A stretch of DNA of 34,684 bases from DASRAA01 sp036512955 (GTDB lineage: Bacteria; Acidobacteriota; Terriglobia; Terriglobales; Acidobacteriaceae). Of this stretch, positions 1-8,032 are shown piece by piece (within the stretch, counting starts at the first letter, position 1; each line of letters starts with the position of its first letter). Both the position numbers and the translations under genes were made by a program. The stretch lies in contig DATBZX010000241.1 in NCBI GenBank assembly GCA_036512955.1, forward strand, positions 1-34,684. The letters are read 5' to 3'. The notes under the pieces were generated by a model. It saw only the letters and a list, made by a program, of their open reading frames with translations. It was not told the DNA's origin and searched no databases.

Positions 1-214
1 TCTTCCAAGAGCGCCCGGCTATCGGCACGGGCCAGCCGGAGGGCTCAAAGAACCAGTGGGAATGAAGGCATCGATCTGAATCTTACTTTTCAAGTCATTC
101 CCGCCTAAAAAAGTGGGGCTAGTTCAGAGGTTCCCTAGGTAATAAGAACAAAAGCGACCGCGGAGAGCGCGGATAATACCAAGGTCCGAAAATCAAATGC
201 GGACAAGGCAATTT

Positions 215-247
215 GCCCCATCCTTTTGCTTAGCAAAAGAATGGGGC
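215..247. terminator. Stem-loop downstream of the small minus-strand gene
   Basis: The sequence GCCCCAT..CTTTTGC and its near-complement GCAAAAG.ATGGGGC form a long hairpin with a 3-base loop and one or two bulged or mismatched bases. It begins about 12 bases past the stop of the minus-strand gene at 259-510, so it can act as its terminator. There is no long U tract, so it may equally be one of the interspersed palindromes typical of this genome. Confidence 0.5.
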
Positions 248-258
248 ACCCAGACGAT

Positions 259-510
259 TCAGACCTCGGTGGTCTTGAGCTTCAGACTGGACTTGTTCTG
301 TTCGAGGAAGTCGCGAAGCTCGGTGGCCTGGTCGAGCAGGCGGATCCATTGTTCGTAGTAGAGCGTGACGGGAAAACGGCCGAGGCCGTAAACGCTGACG
401 CCGCCCTTCTCGCTCACCTTGAAATCGATGGCGCGGGGACCACGCCCCTTGTTCTTTTCCTGCAACGCAGCTAGTTGAGCTTTCAGTTCTTCATAGGTTG
501 GTTCGGACAT
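259..510 (-). CDS. Small conserved-looking hypothetical protein (83 aa)
   Basis: Product begins MSEPTYEELKAQLAALQEKN, with a predicted N-terminal amphipathic helix or short coiled coil, followed by a compact segment with GGVSVYGLGRFPVTLYYEQW and a second helix rich in charged residues. I do not assign a function. An ATG two codons upstream (516) exists, but the GAGG Shine-Dalgarno motif lies only 2 bases from it and 8 bases from the ATG at 510, so 510 is the better start. It has no signal peptide or membrane segment and is probably cytoplasmic. It stands alone, with a hairpin after its stop. Confidence 0.6.
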   Translation of the reverse strand: MSEPTYEELKAQLAALQEKNKGRGPRAIDFKVSEKGGVSVYGLGRFPVTLYYEQWIRLLDQATELRDFLEQNKSSLKLKTTEV

Positions 511-558
511 GATCATTACCTCGTGATTAGTTGAGTAGATTCGAAGAAAATATCTGAC

Positions 559-572
559 GTCCCTGACGGGAC
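559..572. repeat. Short interspersed hairpin GTCCC-TGAC-GGGAC
   Basis: Five-base perfect stem upstream of the small gene. A near-identical hairpin with a TAC loop occurs at 5216-5228, after the hexosaminidase gene, and the flanking bases are similar. This suggests a dispersed small palindrome family rather than two independent terminators. Confidence 0.4.
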
Positions 573-591
573 TCTGATTCTTTCTCCACTC

Positions 592-626
592 AGCCCAGCA
601 CTCCGCCTTCGGCTGCGTGCTGGGCT
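592..626. terminator. Hairpin after the DeoR-type gene
   Basis: AGCCCAGCAC at 592-601 pairs perfectly with GTGCTGGGCT at 617-626, enclosing a GC-rich loop that can itself pair. It lies about 50 bases past the stop of the minus-strand regulator and could end that transcript. It lacks a T run, so it may be a REP-like palindrome. Confidence 0.45.
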
Positions 627-678
627 AGACTATTCCGCCCCTCTGGGGCTGGATGCTACGAATCAGACTCGTCGGCGG

Positions 679-1461
679 TTACACCAAAATGGTTTCGATG
701 CCGGCTTTCTTCAAGGCCCGCACATGCTGGCGGGGAATCTGTTTGTCGGTGATAACGCCGTGAATATTCGACAGCGGCACGATCGACGACAGGCTGGTAC
801 GGCCGAACTTGCTGGAATCACATACGGCGATGACGCGCGCCGCTATCTGCACCATCAGCCGGTTCAACTGAGCTTCGAGAAGGTTGGGCGTCGAGACTCC
901 GGACTGGGTGTCGAACCCATCGACGCCTAGGAACAAGATATCGGCCTTCAGGCGGCGCAGGCTCTCTTCCGCGATGGGACCGACCAGAGAGTGGGAATTG
1001 CTGCGCAACGTTCCTCCGGTCAGGATGACATCAAGGCTGCTGCCGGAAAGCTCGCTCGCAATGTTGATGGCGTTGGTAATGATAGTCAGGTGCTGAAACT
1101 CGCGAAGTGCCCGGGCAACGGCCGTGGTGGTGCTACCGGAGTCGAGGATGACCGACTGGCCTTCCTTGACCATGCCCGCGGCGGCAGCGGCGATGCGCTG
1201 CTTCTCGCGCGGGTGCTGCATCTCGCGTTCGGTGAGATTGCGGTCAGAATCGGAACCGGCGCGGATGGGTAGCGCCCCTCCATGAGTGCGGTAGACCAGT
1301 CCGCGACTGTGCAACAACTCGAGGTCGCGACGGATGGTGATCTCAGAGCTCGCGTGCTTCCTGGCGAGTTCGCGCACCAGGGCGCGGCCATTCTGATTCA
1401 CGAAATCCACGATGGACCGGCGGCGCTCTTCGTTCAGGACGGATGTTCGTTTGACTGGCAT
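679..1461 (-). CDS. DeoR/GlpR-family transcriptional regulator (260 aa)
   Basis: The N-terminus (about residues 8-62) is a DeoR-type winged helix: ERRRSIVDFVNQNG, then ASSEITIRRDLELLHSRG and the wing motif RTHGGA. Residues about 80-240 form the DeoRC sugar-phosphate sensor, with LDSGSTT, ITNAINIA, LTGGTLR, LGVDGFD and the CDSSKFGR motif. Length matches the family (about 250-265 aa). Members are cytoplasmic repressors released by phosphorylated sugars. It lies downstream of the SIS-domain deaminase on the same strand, 154 bases apart, and close to a GH20 hexosaminidase, so the probable effector is an amino-sugar phosphate (AgaR/NagR-like role, inferred). No strong Shine-Dalgarno is visible before the ATG. 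Confidence 0.9.
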   Translation of the reverse strand: MPVKRTSVLNEERRRSIVDFVNQNGRALVRELARKHASSEITIRRDLELLHSRGLVYRTHGGALPIRAGSDSDRNLTEREMQHPREKQRIAAAAAGMVKEGQSVILDSGSTTTAVARALREFQHLTIITNAINIASELSGSSLDVILTGGTLRSNSHSLVGPIAEESLRRLKADILFLGVDGFDTQSGVSTPNLLEAQLNRLMVQIAARVIAVCDSSKFGRTSLSSIVPLSNIHGVITDKQIPRQHVRALKKAGIETILV

Positions 1462-1476
1462 AGTGCTGCGTATCGC

Positions 1477-1494
1477 ATTCGATCCTATTCGATC
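1477..1494. promoter_or_regulatory. Possible autoregulatory direct repeat
   Basis: ATTCGATC occurs twice exactly 10 bp apart (1477-1484 and 1487-1494), just upstream of the DeoR-type start codon. One-turn phasing suits a DeoR-family operator, but the unit differs from the CATAAA repeats upstream of the deaminase, so this is tentative. Confidence 0.3.
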
Positions 1495-1615
1495 AGAAAT
1501 GAAGATGAAAGAGAAAAACTGACCAGGAAGAACAACCGCAACCGCGGATTTGCACGGATTACACGGATCAGAACAAGGCAGGAAATCAAAGGCAACTGCG
1601 GATAAGTCGAAATGC

Positions 1616-2764
1616 CTAGTCCACCATAACCGATTTCACCAGGTTGCGAGGACGGTCCACGTCGAGCCCGTTCAGCAGCGCGATGTGATAGGCGAGGAAC
1701 TGCAGTGGAACAATTTCCATGATCGGCAGCAGCAACTCGTCGAGGTGGGGAAGATAGAACGAAGCGACACCCATGCCCTTCACTATTTCATCGCCTTCGG
1801 AAGCAAGCAGAATCTGGCGCGTGGAAATCTGGCGAATGTCTTCGATAAGCGAGATTGATTTCTCGTAGCGCACGATCGATTCGGGATCGCGGCGGTCGCT
1901 GGTCACGATGGCGACCACGGGAAGACTCGCGGTGATCAGCGCCGTCGGGCCGTGGCGGAATTCCCCAGTTGGATAGCCCTCGGCATGAACGTAGGAGATT
2001 TCCTTTAGCTTCAGGGCGCCTTCGAGAGCGATGGGGTAATCGGGGCCGCGCCCCAGAAACACGAACATCTTATCGTGGTAGAAGTCGCGGGCAATCGTCT
2101 GCGCCTCGGAGTTGAAACGATCGAGCGACTGCTCGATGAGGTCGGGAAGAGCTGACAAAGCCTCCACCCGGGCCGTGACTTCGGCGGCAGTAACCGTCTG
2201 CTTCTGTGCGGCAAGACACAGCGCCAGCATGTAAAGCGCAGTCAATTGGGTGGTGAAACTCTTGGTGGCGGGAATTGCAACTTCCCTGCCCGCGCGAGTG
2301 AAGAAGTTGGCGTCGGCCTCGCGCGAGATGGTGGAATCGACCACGTTGGAGATGGAAAGAGTCTTCATCCCATTTCCCTTCGCGATGCGCTGCGCGGCGG
2401 TGGTGTCGGCAGTTTCGCCAGACTGGGTGATGGCGATCACCAGAGATCCCTTGCCATTGGTCGGCTTGCGATAACCGTATTCGCTGGCGTGCTCGACCTC
2501 GACTGGGATTCCTGCGAGGTCCTCGATCATGAGTTTGCCGCAAAGGCCGGCGTGGCGACTGGCTCCGCTGGCCACGATGGTGATGCGGCGTAGTTCGGCA
2601 ACTTCGGCCGGCGTCCACGGGAAGCGGTCGGGACGTACCGTGCGGGTGACCGGGTCGATGTGCTGAAGGATGGTTTGCCGGATGGCTTCCGGTTGCTCGT
2701 AGATTTCCTTCAGCATCTGGTTCGGGAACTTGCGGTTGTGATCGGGCTGGTGCGAGTGCGCCAC
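1616..2764 (-). CDS. SIS-domain glucosamine-6-phosphate deaminase/isomerase, GlmS C-terminal-like (382 aa)
   Basis: The protein matches the isomerase half of GlmS without its glutaminase domain: MLKEIYEQPEAIRQTIL near the N-terminus, a first SIS domain with the sugar-phosphate signatures VASGASRHAG and ITQSGETADT, and a second SIS domain with FLGRGPDYPIALEGALKLKE, EGYPTGEFRHGP and a C-terminal DVDRPRNLVKSV tail. Such proteins (NagB-II type, 340-390 aa) convert glucosamine-6-phosphate to fructose-6-phosphate plus ammonia, though some act on other ketose or aldose amines. The GTG at 2764 is preferred because AAGGAG lies 8 bases upstream. A GTG at 2809 or the ATG at 2716 are alternatives. It probably forms an operon with the DeoR-type gene and is transcribed from the intergenic operator region. 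Confidence 0.87.
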   Translation of the reverse strand: MAHSHQPDHNRKFPNQMLKEIYEQPEAIRQTILQHIDPVTRTVRPDRFPWTPAEVAELRRITIVASGASRHAGLCGKLMIEDLAGIPVEVEHASEYGYRKPTNGKGSLVIAITQSGETADTTAAQRIAKGNGMKTLSISNVVDSTISREADANFFTRAGREVAIPATKSFTTQLTALYMLALCLAAQKQTVTAAEVTARVEALSALPDLIEQSLDRFNSEAQTIARDFYHDKMFVFLGRGPDYPIALEGALKLKEISYVHAEGYPTGEFRHGPTALITASLPVVAIVTSDRRDPESIVRYEKSISLIEDIRQISTRQILLASEGDEIVKGMGVASFYLPHLDELLLPIMEIVPLQFLAYHIALLNGLDVDRPRNLVKSVMVD

Positions 2765-2834
2765 GCGGAATGCTCCTTGAGAAAGCTGGGGCACAACACC
2801 GCCCACCACGGCGCGGCCCCACTTGATAATCTAC

Positions 2835-2876
2835 CATAAAAGAACATAAACGATCATATATATGATCATAAACGAG
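2835..2876. promoter_or_regulatory. Four tandem CATAAA-like repeats, probable DeoR-type operator
   Basis: On the plus strand CATAAA occurs at 2835, 2845 and 2867, and CATATA at 2855, each followed by a GA-containing spacer (consensus CATAAAnGAn). Spacing is 10, 10 and 12 bp, so copies fall on nearly one helix face. The centre also holds the perfect 16-bp palindrome GATCATATATATGATC. The array sits between the divergent deaminase and hexosaminidase genes, and AT-rich candidate -10 hexamers for the minus-strand gene lie inside it. DeoR-family repressors commonly bind such tandem repeats. Confidence 0.6.
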
Positions 2877-2898
2877 CAATTTGTTACACTCGACTCAA

Positions 2899-2996
2899 TT
2901 GTCATTGCGGGCGGCCTGCAATTTTGGCCTGGGAACCAGCTTATCGCCGAGCGGAGGAAAGCAGATCCCTCGCCCGCGGCGGGCTCGTGATGACAA
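2899..2996. repeat. Interspersed element with terminal inverted repeats
   Basis: TTGTCATTGCGGGC at 2899-2912 is an imperfect inverted copy of GCTCGTGATGACAA at 2983-2996. The roughly 100-bp element contains further GC-rich internal pairing (CGCCCGCGGCGGGC). A related end, GAGGGATGACAAA, recurs near 29380-29392 at the breakpoint of a truncated gene. It resembles a REP or small MITE-like unit. Confidence 0.45.
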
Positions 2997-3059
2997 ATCT
3001 GAAATGTCGTTACTTGATTGCGTAATTCACAATTGAGCTGCGACCTCAAATTATCCATC

Positions 3060-5204
3060 ATGCGAATTCTGATACCGATGCTACTTCTGCCTGTACTCGC
3101 CTTTGCGGCCGGACAATCCGCTACGAGTGGAGCTTCCACAATCAACGTCATGCCGTTGCCTGCGTTTGTGCAGGTGCAGCCAGGAAAACTCAAACTGGAG
3201 GGCTCGTTTACGATTTCGAGCGATGGCTACACCGACGCGCGGCTGCAGGCTGCGATTCTCCGTCTGCAACAGCGACTGGAGGGCCGAAGTGGAATTGTGC
3301 TGCCGCTGGGAATTGCTCCCAATGGAAAGTCTGCCACGCTGAAGGTCGGGGTCAGGGAGGGGGGCACTGCGTATCCCGGGCTGGGCGACGATGAGTCTTA
3401 CGCGTTAGTGATTGATGGCACGGGAGCGACCCTTAGCGCTAATACGGTGTGGGGCGCGTTGCACGGCATGGAGACGCTGCTGCAACTGGTGTCAGGGGAC
3501 CACGATGGGTACTACTTCCCTTTCGTCGACATTCAGGACAAGCCGCGATTTCCGTGGCGCGGCCTGATGATTGATGTCGGTCGCCACTTCCAGTCGGTGG
3601 AGGTCATCAAGCGCAACATTGAAGGCTTGGCCGCGGTGAAGATGAACGTGTTCCATTGGCACCTGAGCGAGGACCAGGGATTCCGCATAGAGAGCAAGAA
3701 GTATCCCAAGCTGCAGGAGATGGGATCCAACGGCCTCTATTACACGCAGGAGCAGGTGCGTGAGGTGATTGCGTTCGCCGCGGATCGCGGTGTGCGGGTG
3801 ATTCCGGAATTTGACATGCCGGGGCACGCCGGGGCATGGATGGTGGGCTACCCCGACTTGGCCAGCGCGCCGGGGCCGTACACGATACAGACGCACTGGG
3901 GCGTCTTCGATCCGGTGATGGATCCGACGCGCGAGGAGACCTACCGGTTCCTGGATGGATTCATCGGGGAGATGGCGGCGCTGTTTCCCGACGAGTATTT
4001 CCACATCGGTGGCGACGAGAACAATGGCAAGCAGTGGCAGGCCAATGCGCAAATCCAGGAGTTCATGCGGGCGCACGGCTATCACAGCACGGCGGAGTTG
4101 CAGACTTACTTCAATCAGCGCGTGCTGCAGATCGTGCAGAAGCACGGCAAGAAGATGGTGGGATGGGACGAGATCCTGACGCCGGACTTGCCCAAGGGTA
4201 CGGTGGTGCAGTCGTGGCGCGGCTATAAGTCGCTCGACCAGGCCGCGCGCGAAGGGTACGGGGCAATCTGGTCGACAGATTATTATCTCGACCACATGGG
4301 TCCGGCGGAATATTACTACCTCTCTGATCCGCTGCCGGTGGGCAGCAGTTTGACGCCGGAGCAGGCATCCCACATTGTGGGAGGCGAAGTGTGCGCGTGG
4401 GGAGAATTTCTTTCGCCGGAGAATATTGACGGCCGGATCTGGCCGAGGTCCGCGGCGGCGGCCGAGCGCTTCTGGTCACCACAAAACGTGACGAACGTGG
4501 CTGACATGTACCGGCGGCTCGACGTGGTGGCGGTATGGCTGGAACAGGATGGCACGCTGCAACTCTCGAGCATGGACAAGATGCTGCGGCAGGTTTCGGG
4601 CACTGCCGAACTTGGCCCGCTGGGCGTATTAGGAAAGATCACCTCGCCAGAAGGCGTGGGAGTGCGAGAGCAGTTAACGCGTGGTAACCCGAGCACGCAA
4701 CTTGTGCCGCTGGTGCATCTAACGGATGCGGTGGTACCCGATCCGCCTTACCGGCGGCAGTTCGCAGCGCTGGTCGAGCAGTTGCTTGGGGACGCGCCCA
4801 AATTCGCAGTTTCGTCAGACGAGTTGGCGCGCACATTTCAGGAGTGGCGCGACATGGGACCGGGCTTTGCGGCAATGGCGGCAAAGGCTCCGGTATTGCA
4901 AGACGCCAGCAGTCGTGTGCTGCAACTGCAGAAGTTGGGTAGTACAGGCCTGGAAGCACTGAAGTATTTGCAGTCTGGCAAGAATCCGCCAGCCGATTGG
5001 AAAGATGCGCAACTCGCGCTGGTCACGCAGGCCGAGACGCCGGACATGTCGTTTTTAAAACTGCCCTGGATGGGGTCGTACCGGGCGTTGATCCTCGCCG
5101 CAGCGGGGGTAGGCGATTTGAAAGGCGCGAGCCCCAAGCAATGGAAGCAGCAGGTCATGGATGAAGCTGCGCGGCAAGAGCCGGCGCGGAAGTACACGTG
5201 GTAG
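3060..5204 (+). CDS. Secreted GH20 beta-N-acetylhexosaminidase (714 aa)
   Basis: This enzyme removes terminal N-acetylglucosamine or N-acetylgalactosamine from glycans such as chito-oligosaccharides or peptidoglycan fragments by substrate-assisted catalysis. The N-terminus MRILIPMLLLPVLAFAAG is a signal peptide, which favours the ATG at 3060 over the in-frame TTG at 3018. After a GH20b-like domain (about residues 25-145) the TIM barrel starts at PRFPWRGLMIDVGRHF and continues with KMNVFHWHLSEDQGFRIE, IPEFDMPGHAGAW and the catalytic pair in YFHIGGDEN (Asp319-Glu320). It ends near residue 490 with the ERFWSP region. The last 220 residues are an extra helical C-terminal region. It is divergent from the deaminase across a putative operator. 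No strong ribosome-binding site is seen. Confidence 0.92.
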   Translation: MRILIPMLLLPVLAFAAGQSATSGASTINVMPLPAFVQVQPGKLKLEGSFTISSDGYTDARLQAAILRLQQRLEGRSGIVLPLGIAPNGKSATLKVGVREGGTAYPGLGDDESYALVIDGTGATLSANTVWGALHGMETLLQLVSGDHDGYYFPFVDIQDKPRFPWRGLMIDVGRHFQSVEVIKRNIEGLAAVKMNVFHWHLSEDQGFRIESKKYPKLQEMGSNGLYYTQEQVREVIAFAADRGVRVIPEFDMPGHAGAWMVGYPDLASAPGPYTIQTHWGVFDPVMDPTREETYRFLDGFIGEMAALFPDEYFHIGGDENNGKQWQANAQIQEFMRAHGYHSTAELQTYFNQRVLQIVQKHGKKMVGWDEILTPDLPKGTVVQSWRGYKSLDQAAREGYGAIWSTDYYLDHMGPAEYYYLSDPLPVGSSLTPEQASHIVGGEVCAWGEFLSPENIDGRIWPRSAAAAERFWSPQNVTNVADMYRRLDVVAVWLEQDGTLQLSSMDKMLRQVSGTAELGPLGVLGKITSPEGVGVREQLTRGNPSTQLVPLVHLTDAVVPDPPYRRQFAALVEQLLGDAPKFAVSSDELARTFQEWRDMGPGFAAMAAKAPVLQDASSRVLQLQKLGSTGLEALKYLQSGKNPPADWKDAQLALVTQAETPDMSFLKLPWMGSYRALILAAAGVGDLKGASPKQWKQQVMDEAARQEPARKYTW

Positions 5205-5215
5205 CAAGATCTGGC

Positions 5216-5228
5216 GTCCCTACGGGAC
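5216..5228. repeat. Short hairpin after the hexosaminidase
   Basis: GTCCC-TAC-GGGAC lies 12 bases past the stop codon. It matches the hairpin at 559-572 and may serve as a weak terminator or be part of a dispersed repeat. Confidence 0.4.
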
Positions 5229-5286
5229 CCTTGCCCTCTTTACAATATCGACCCAGTGCTTACGAGTCCGTGTGAGAACCAGTGCC

Positions 5287-5543
5287 GCCGCTACGCGGCT
5301 CGGGTCAATTTTCGACTTTACCCGGGGCTTGCGAGTCTGTTACGAAACTCCGATTGCGACCTGTGCGGTGGAACAATGGGCGCCTGGGAGTGCTCGATTC
5401 AGCCGCGAAGCGGCGATGTGGTGTTAGACTCGGGCGTCAGCCCGGGGCCAAGTGGAAAACATTCCCGAGCCGCGGAGCGGCGTTCTTGGTTTCGTAACAG
5501 CCTCTTGCGCCCCGGGCTAAATTCGCAGCCGCCGCTTCGCGGC
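5287..5543. repeat. Long inverted-repeat element in a gene-free stretch
   Basis: The gene-free interval 5205-5795 contains an inverted repeat of about 255 bp. The best arms are 5320-5348 and 5489-5517: CTGTTACGAAAC and GTTTCGTAACAG are perfect complements, and both are bordered by CCCGGGGC. Outer ends carry small hairpins GCCGC-TAC-GCGGC (5287-5299) and GCCGC-TTC-GCGGC (5531-5543), with another GCCGC-type hairpin inside each half. The first hairpin with its flank recurs at 8771-8783. I see no ORF or transposase in the interval and nothing recognisable in 5550-5795. Confidence 0.6.
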
Positions 5544-5795
5544 TGATTTGCTGTCGACTACGGATCCTCTTCCCACTGAAAATTTGCAGTCTAGTCCTCA
5601 CACAGACTCTTACGCGCTAGGCTACGATTCTGACGCCCCGCGGGCTTGGGATGCGTCAGCCTTGCGGATTTGCAGAAGAAGCCAAGTTAGGCTGGTACCC
5701 TCATCCGGTGCGATGCTTCCCAGACGTCGAGAAGCCCACACACACCAGCGCCTTGAGTGGGGCGCGATGTTTCGCAGTTCGAACGACCGCGACGG

Positions 5796-7787
5796 CTACT
5801 TCTCGAGCGAGTTTATTTTTGGATTGGCATCGACCGACAGCACTAGGATCTTCGTCGGGCCCACGACGTAAGCAATTCCGGTAGTTGTCCCATTTACGAT
5901 CAACGGAGCGCGGCCGGTAGCATCGACGCTGTAGGTTGCGGCCAAGGTCAAGCCCTGTTGCGGACCACCCGGTCCGCTGGTGTCGTAGGTCAGCGGGTAG
6001 TTGCCATTACCGTCGGGCTTGGCTGAGTCAGCTTCAACCGTAACAGTGGGCAGCACAGCTACGATCGTACCGCCCTGGTAGGAACCGGTGATCGACGTGT
6101 TACTGAAAGGCGACCCTGCCTGCCGGAAGAGGCTTCCAGCAGTCACGTTCGCGTCTCCGCCCACGGAGAACGCAACGTTCGACGAAATGTAAAAAACGGT
6201 TGAAGAACTGCCGAAGCCGCTCAAGGTGGTGCGCCCGTTGGTCTCGACGTTGTAGGTACCGGTATATTTGTTGGCGCTGAGAGTTCCGCCAGAATTCTCG
6301 TCAGTGGTGACGGTGAGGCCGCCCTTGCCGTCGAAGGTTACCAAGGCTAGCAGAACATCGGGGACAAGGTTGCCATTGGAAAGCGCCACACCCTGGAGTT
6401 CAGCAACCGTAGTGAAGTTGAGAATTGCGTTCGTCCAACCACCGGTGGGTGCTGCGCTGGTGTCGAGCGTAAGCAAGTTGAGCGGGGCCGAACTGGAAAC
6501 GGGGTCGATACCCAGCATAATCAGTTCGGTCGACGAAACAGGATAGAAGCTGTAATTGGTGGTGGCGCCGTTCGTGACGGTAAGGGTCGCGGTGCCGCGT
6601 CCGGTGACGGGGTCAATGGCGACGAACGATCCGGTAAATGGCACGCTATTGGCTATGCTGCCGTGGTCGTTGGTGTCCTCAACGCCACTGGTCCACTTGC
6701 CCGTGTTGTCGGCGACGAAGGTGCCTGCGGAAGCGAAGCGACTGAGAGCGGAGTCGGCTCCGAAGGAACCGAAAGCCCACGTGGCGGCAAGACTGCTGAC
6801 CGTGATGTTCGTCCCAGTGGTGGTTGCAACTTTGCGAATGGTGCCCGACCCTTGGCCCCCGGCGCTACCGTCCTGGATGAACCGGATGGTGCCATTGGCC
6901 GGCACTGCCAACTGGTAAGAGAAGGTTCCCAACGCCGGGATGACCAGCGTCATCGGGCCGGTGTCGGTCGCACCCACAGAATAGGTGCCGGTGAACGGAA
7001 GGTTGGTGTGCACCCCGGAGGCGCTATTGGAATCCATGAGGCCATTGGTGAGGTTGCCTTGGCCGTCGGATGTGAAACTACCAGCTTGGAGCACAAGGTT
7101 GCCCTGACTGAATCCCGAGAACGAGAAAACGTAGTTGCCGTTCAAACGGAAGGTGGGACCGTTGATCGTGATGCTCAAGATTGCGGTGGCAGTCGTAGCC
7201 GGCGTTTGCGAATCGCTGACCTGAACGGTGAAAGTTGAGGTCTGCTGAGAGGTCGGCGTGCCGGAGATAAATCCGGATGCGGACAAGGTCAGCCCGGCGG
7301 GCAAGCTGCCCGAGGTGATGCTCCAGGTGTAGGGCGGCACGCCACCACCAGCCGTGAGCGAAGCGGTGTAGGGTACGTTGATCGATCCGGCGGTGAGCGA
7401 CGAGGTCGTGACCGACAAGGGACTGTTGACGGTGATGGTCTTGCTCGCAATGTCGACTGCCGCGGTAGGAGTTTGCGAGTCGGTGACCTGCACCTTGAAA
7501 GTCGTTGCGCCCAACACGGTTGGAGTTCCGCTGATGACGCCGCCAGCGCTGATGGTGAGTCCCGGAGGCAGAGTCCCGGAGGCCATGGCCCATGTGAACG
7601 GCCCTACCCCTCCAACGGAGGTCAACGTTGCAGAGTAAGGGACGCTGATGACCGCTGTAGGCAATGGCAACGGGTTGATGACCAGCGGAAGCACCGGGGC
7701 GGGAGGCTTGCCGGTCGCGCAGGAGAGGGTGAACCCGCACAAAAGAATGCAGATAACCAGAGAAAGAGCGCTCTTCGACGCTGTCAT
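5796..7787 (-). CDS. Putative-Ig (He_PIG) repeat lipoprotein (663 aa)
   Basis: A hydrophobic leader ends in FTLSC, so the product is probably a lipoprotein exported and anchored at the cell surface or outer membrane. Residues about 38-118 and 125-207 are two putative-Ig modules, each with the LPxGLTxSxxGxISGTPT signature and ending in FxVQVxDSQTP. The rest (about 210-655) is built of roughly four diverged beta-rich modules of about 110 residues, with recurring G.Y.F...G, GxFxxDGxGxxTxGxxDxN and PFTGxYxV motifs. No catalytic residues are evident, so adhesion or a structural surface role is only an inference. AGGAG precedes the ATG by 4 bases. It stands alone, with a 245-base upstream region in which I recognise no riboswitch. 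Confidence 0.8.
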   Translation of the reverse strand: MTASKSALSLVICILLCGFTLSCATGKPPAPVLPLVINPLPLPTAVISVPYSATLTSVGGVGPFTWAMASGTLPPGLTISAGGVISGTPTVLGATTFKVQVTDSQTPTAAVDIASKTITVNSPLSVTTSSLTAGSINVPYTASLTAGGGVPPYTWSITSGSLPAGLTLSASGFISGTPTSQQTSTFTVQVSDSQTPATTATAILSITINGPTFRLNGNYVFSFSGFSQGNLVLQAGSFTSDGQGNLTNGLMDSNSASGVHTNLPFTGTYSVGATDTGPMTLVIPALGTFSYQLAVPANGTIRFIQDGSAGGQGSGTIRKVATTTGTNITVSSLAATWAFGSFGADSALSRFASAGTFVADNTGKWTSGVEDTNDHGSIANSVPFTGSFVAIDPVTGRGTATLTVTNGATTNYSFYPVSSTELIMLGIDPVSSSAPLNLLTLDTSAAPTGGWTNAILNFTTVAELQGVALSNGNLVPDVLLALVTFDGKGGLTVTTDENSGGTLSANKYTGTYNVETNGRTTLSGFGSSSTVFYISSNVAFSVGGDANVTAGSLFRQAGSPFSNTSITGSYQGGTIVAVLPTVTVEADSAKPDGNGNYPLTYDTSGPGGPQQGLTLAATYSVDATGRAPLIVNGTTTGIAYVVGPTKILVLSVDANPKINSLEK

Positions 7788-8032
7788 GAATCTCCTAGAG
7801 GGCCGAAAACCAACGGCTGAGAGTACTCGTCGCTACACTGCCCGGCAAAGACTGGTTCGCTAAAGAGAATAAAGGTACTCCGGCACGTGGAACGCAATCA
7901 AGTCATTCCCGGCACCAAACCTCTATGGTAACTGCTGGAGGCGCGGAACGCCTACCTGACTTAGAAGCATTGATTTGGAGGCGCAGTGCGTTTACGGCCG
8001 GCGATTGATGTCATGCTACGTTTAACATTCCG

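Noticed and set aside
5205..5795. CRISPR array suggested by repeated GCCGC units
   Set aside because: Units are palindromic hairpins of varying spacing and orientation, not regular direct repeats with spacers.
7788..8032. Riboswitch (c-di-GMP or cobalamin type) upstream of the lipoprotein
   Set aside because: I could not match the conserved core bases of either class on the relevant strand.
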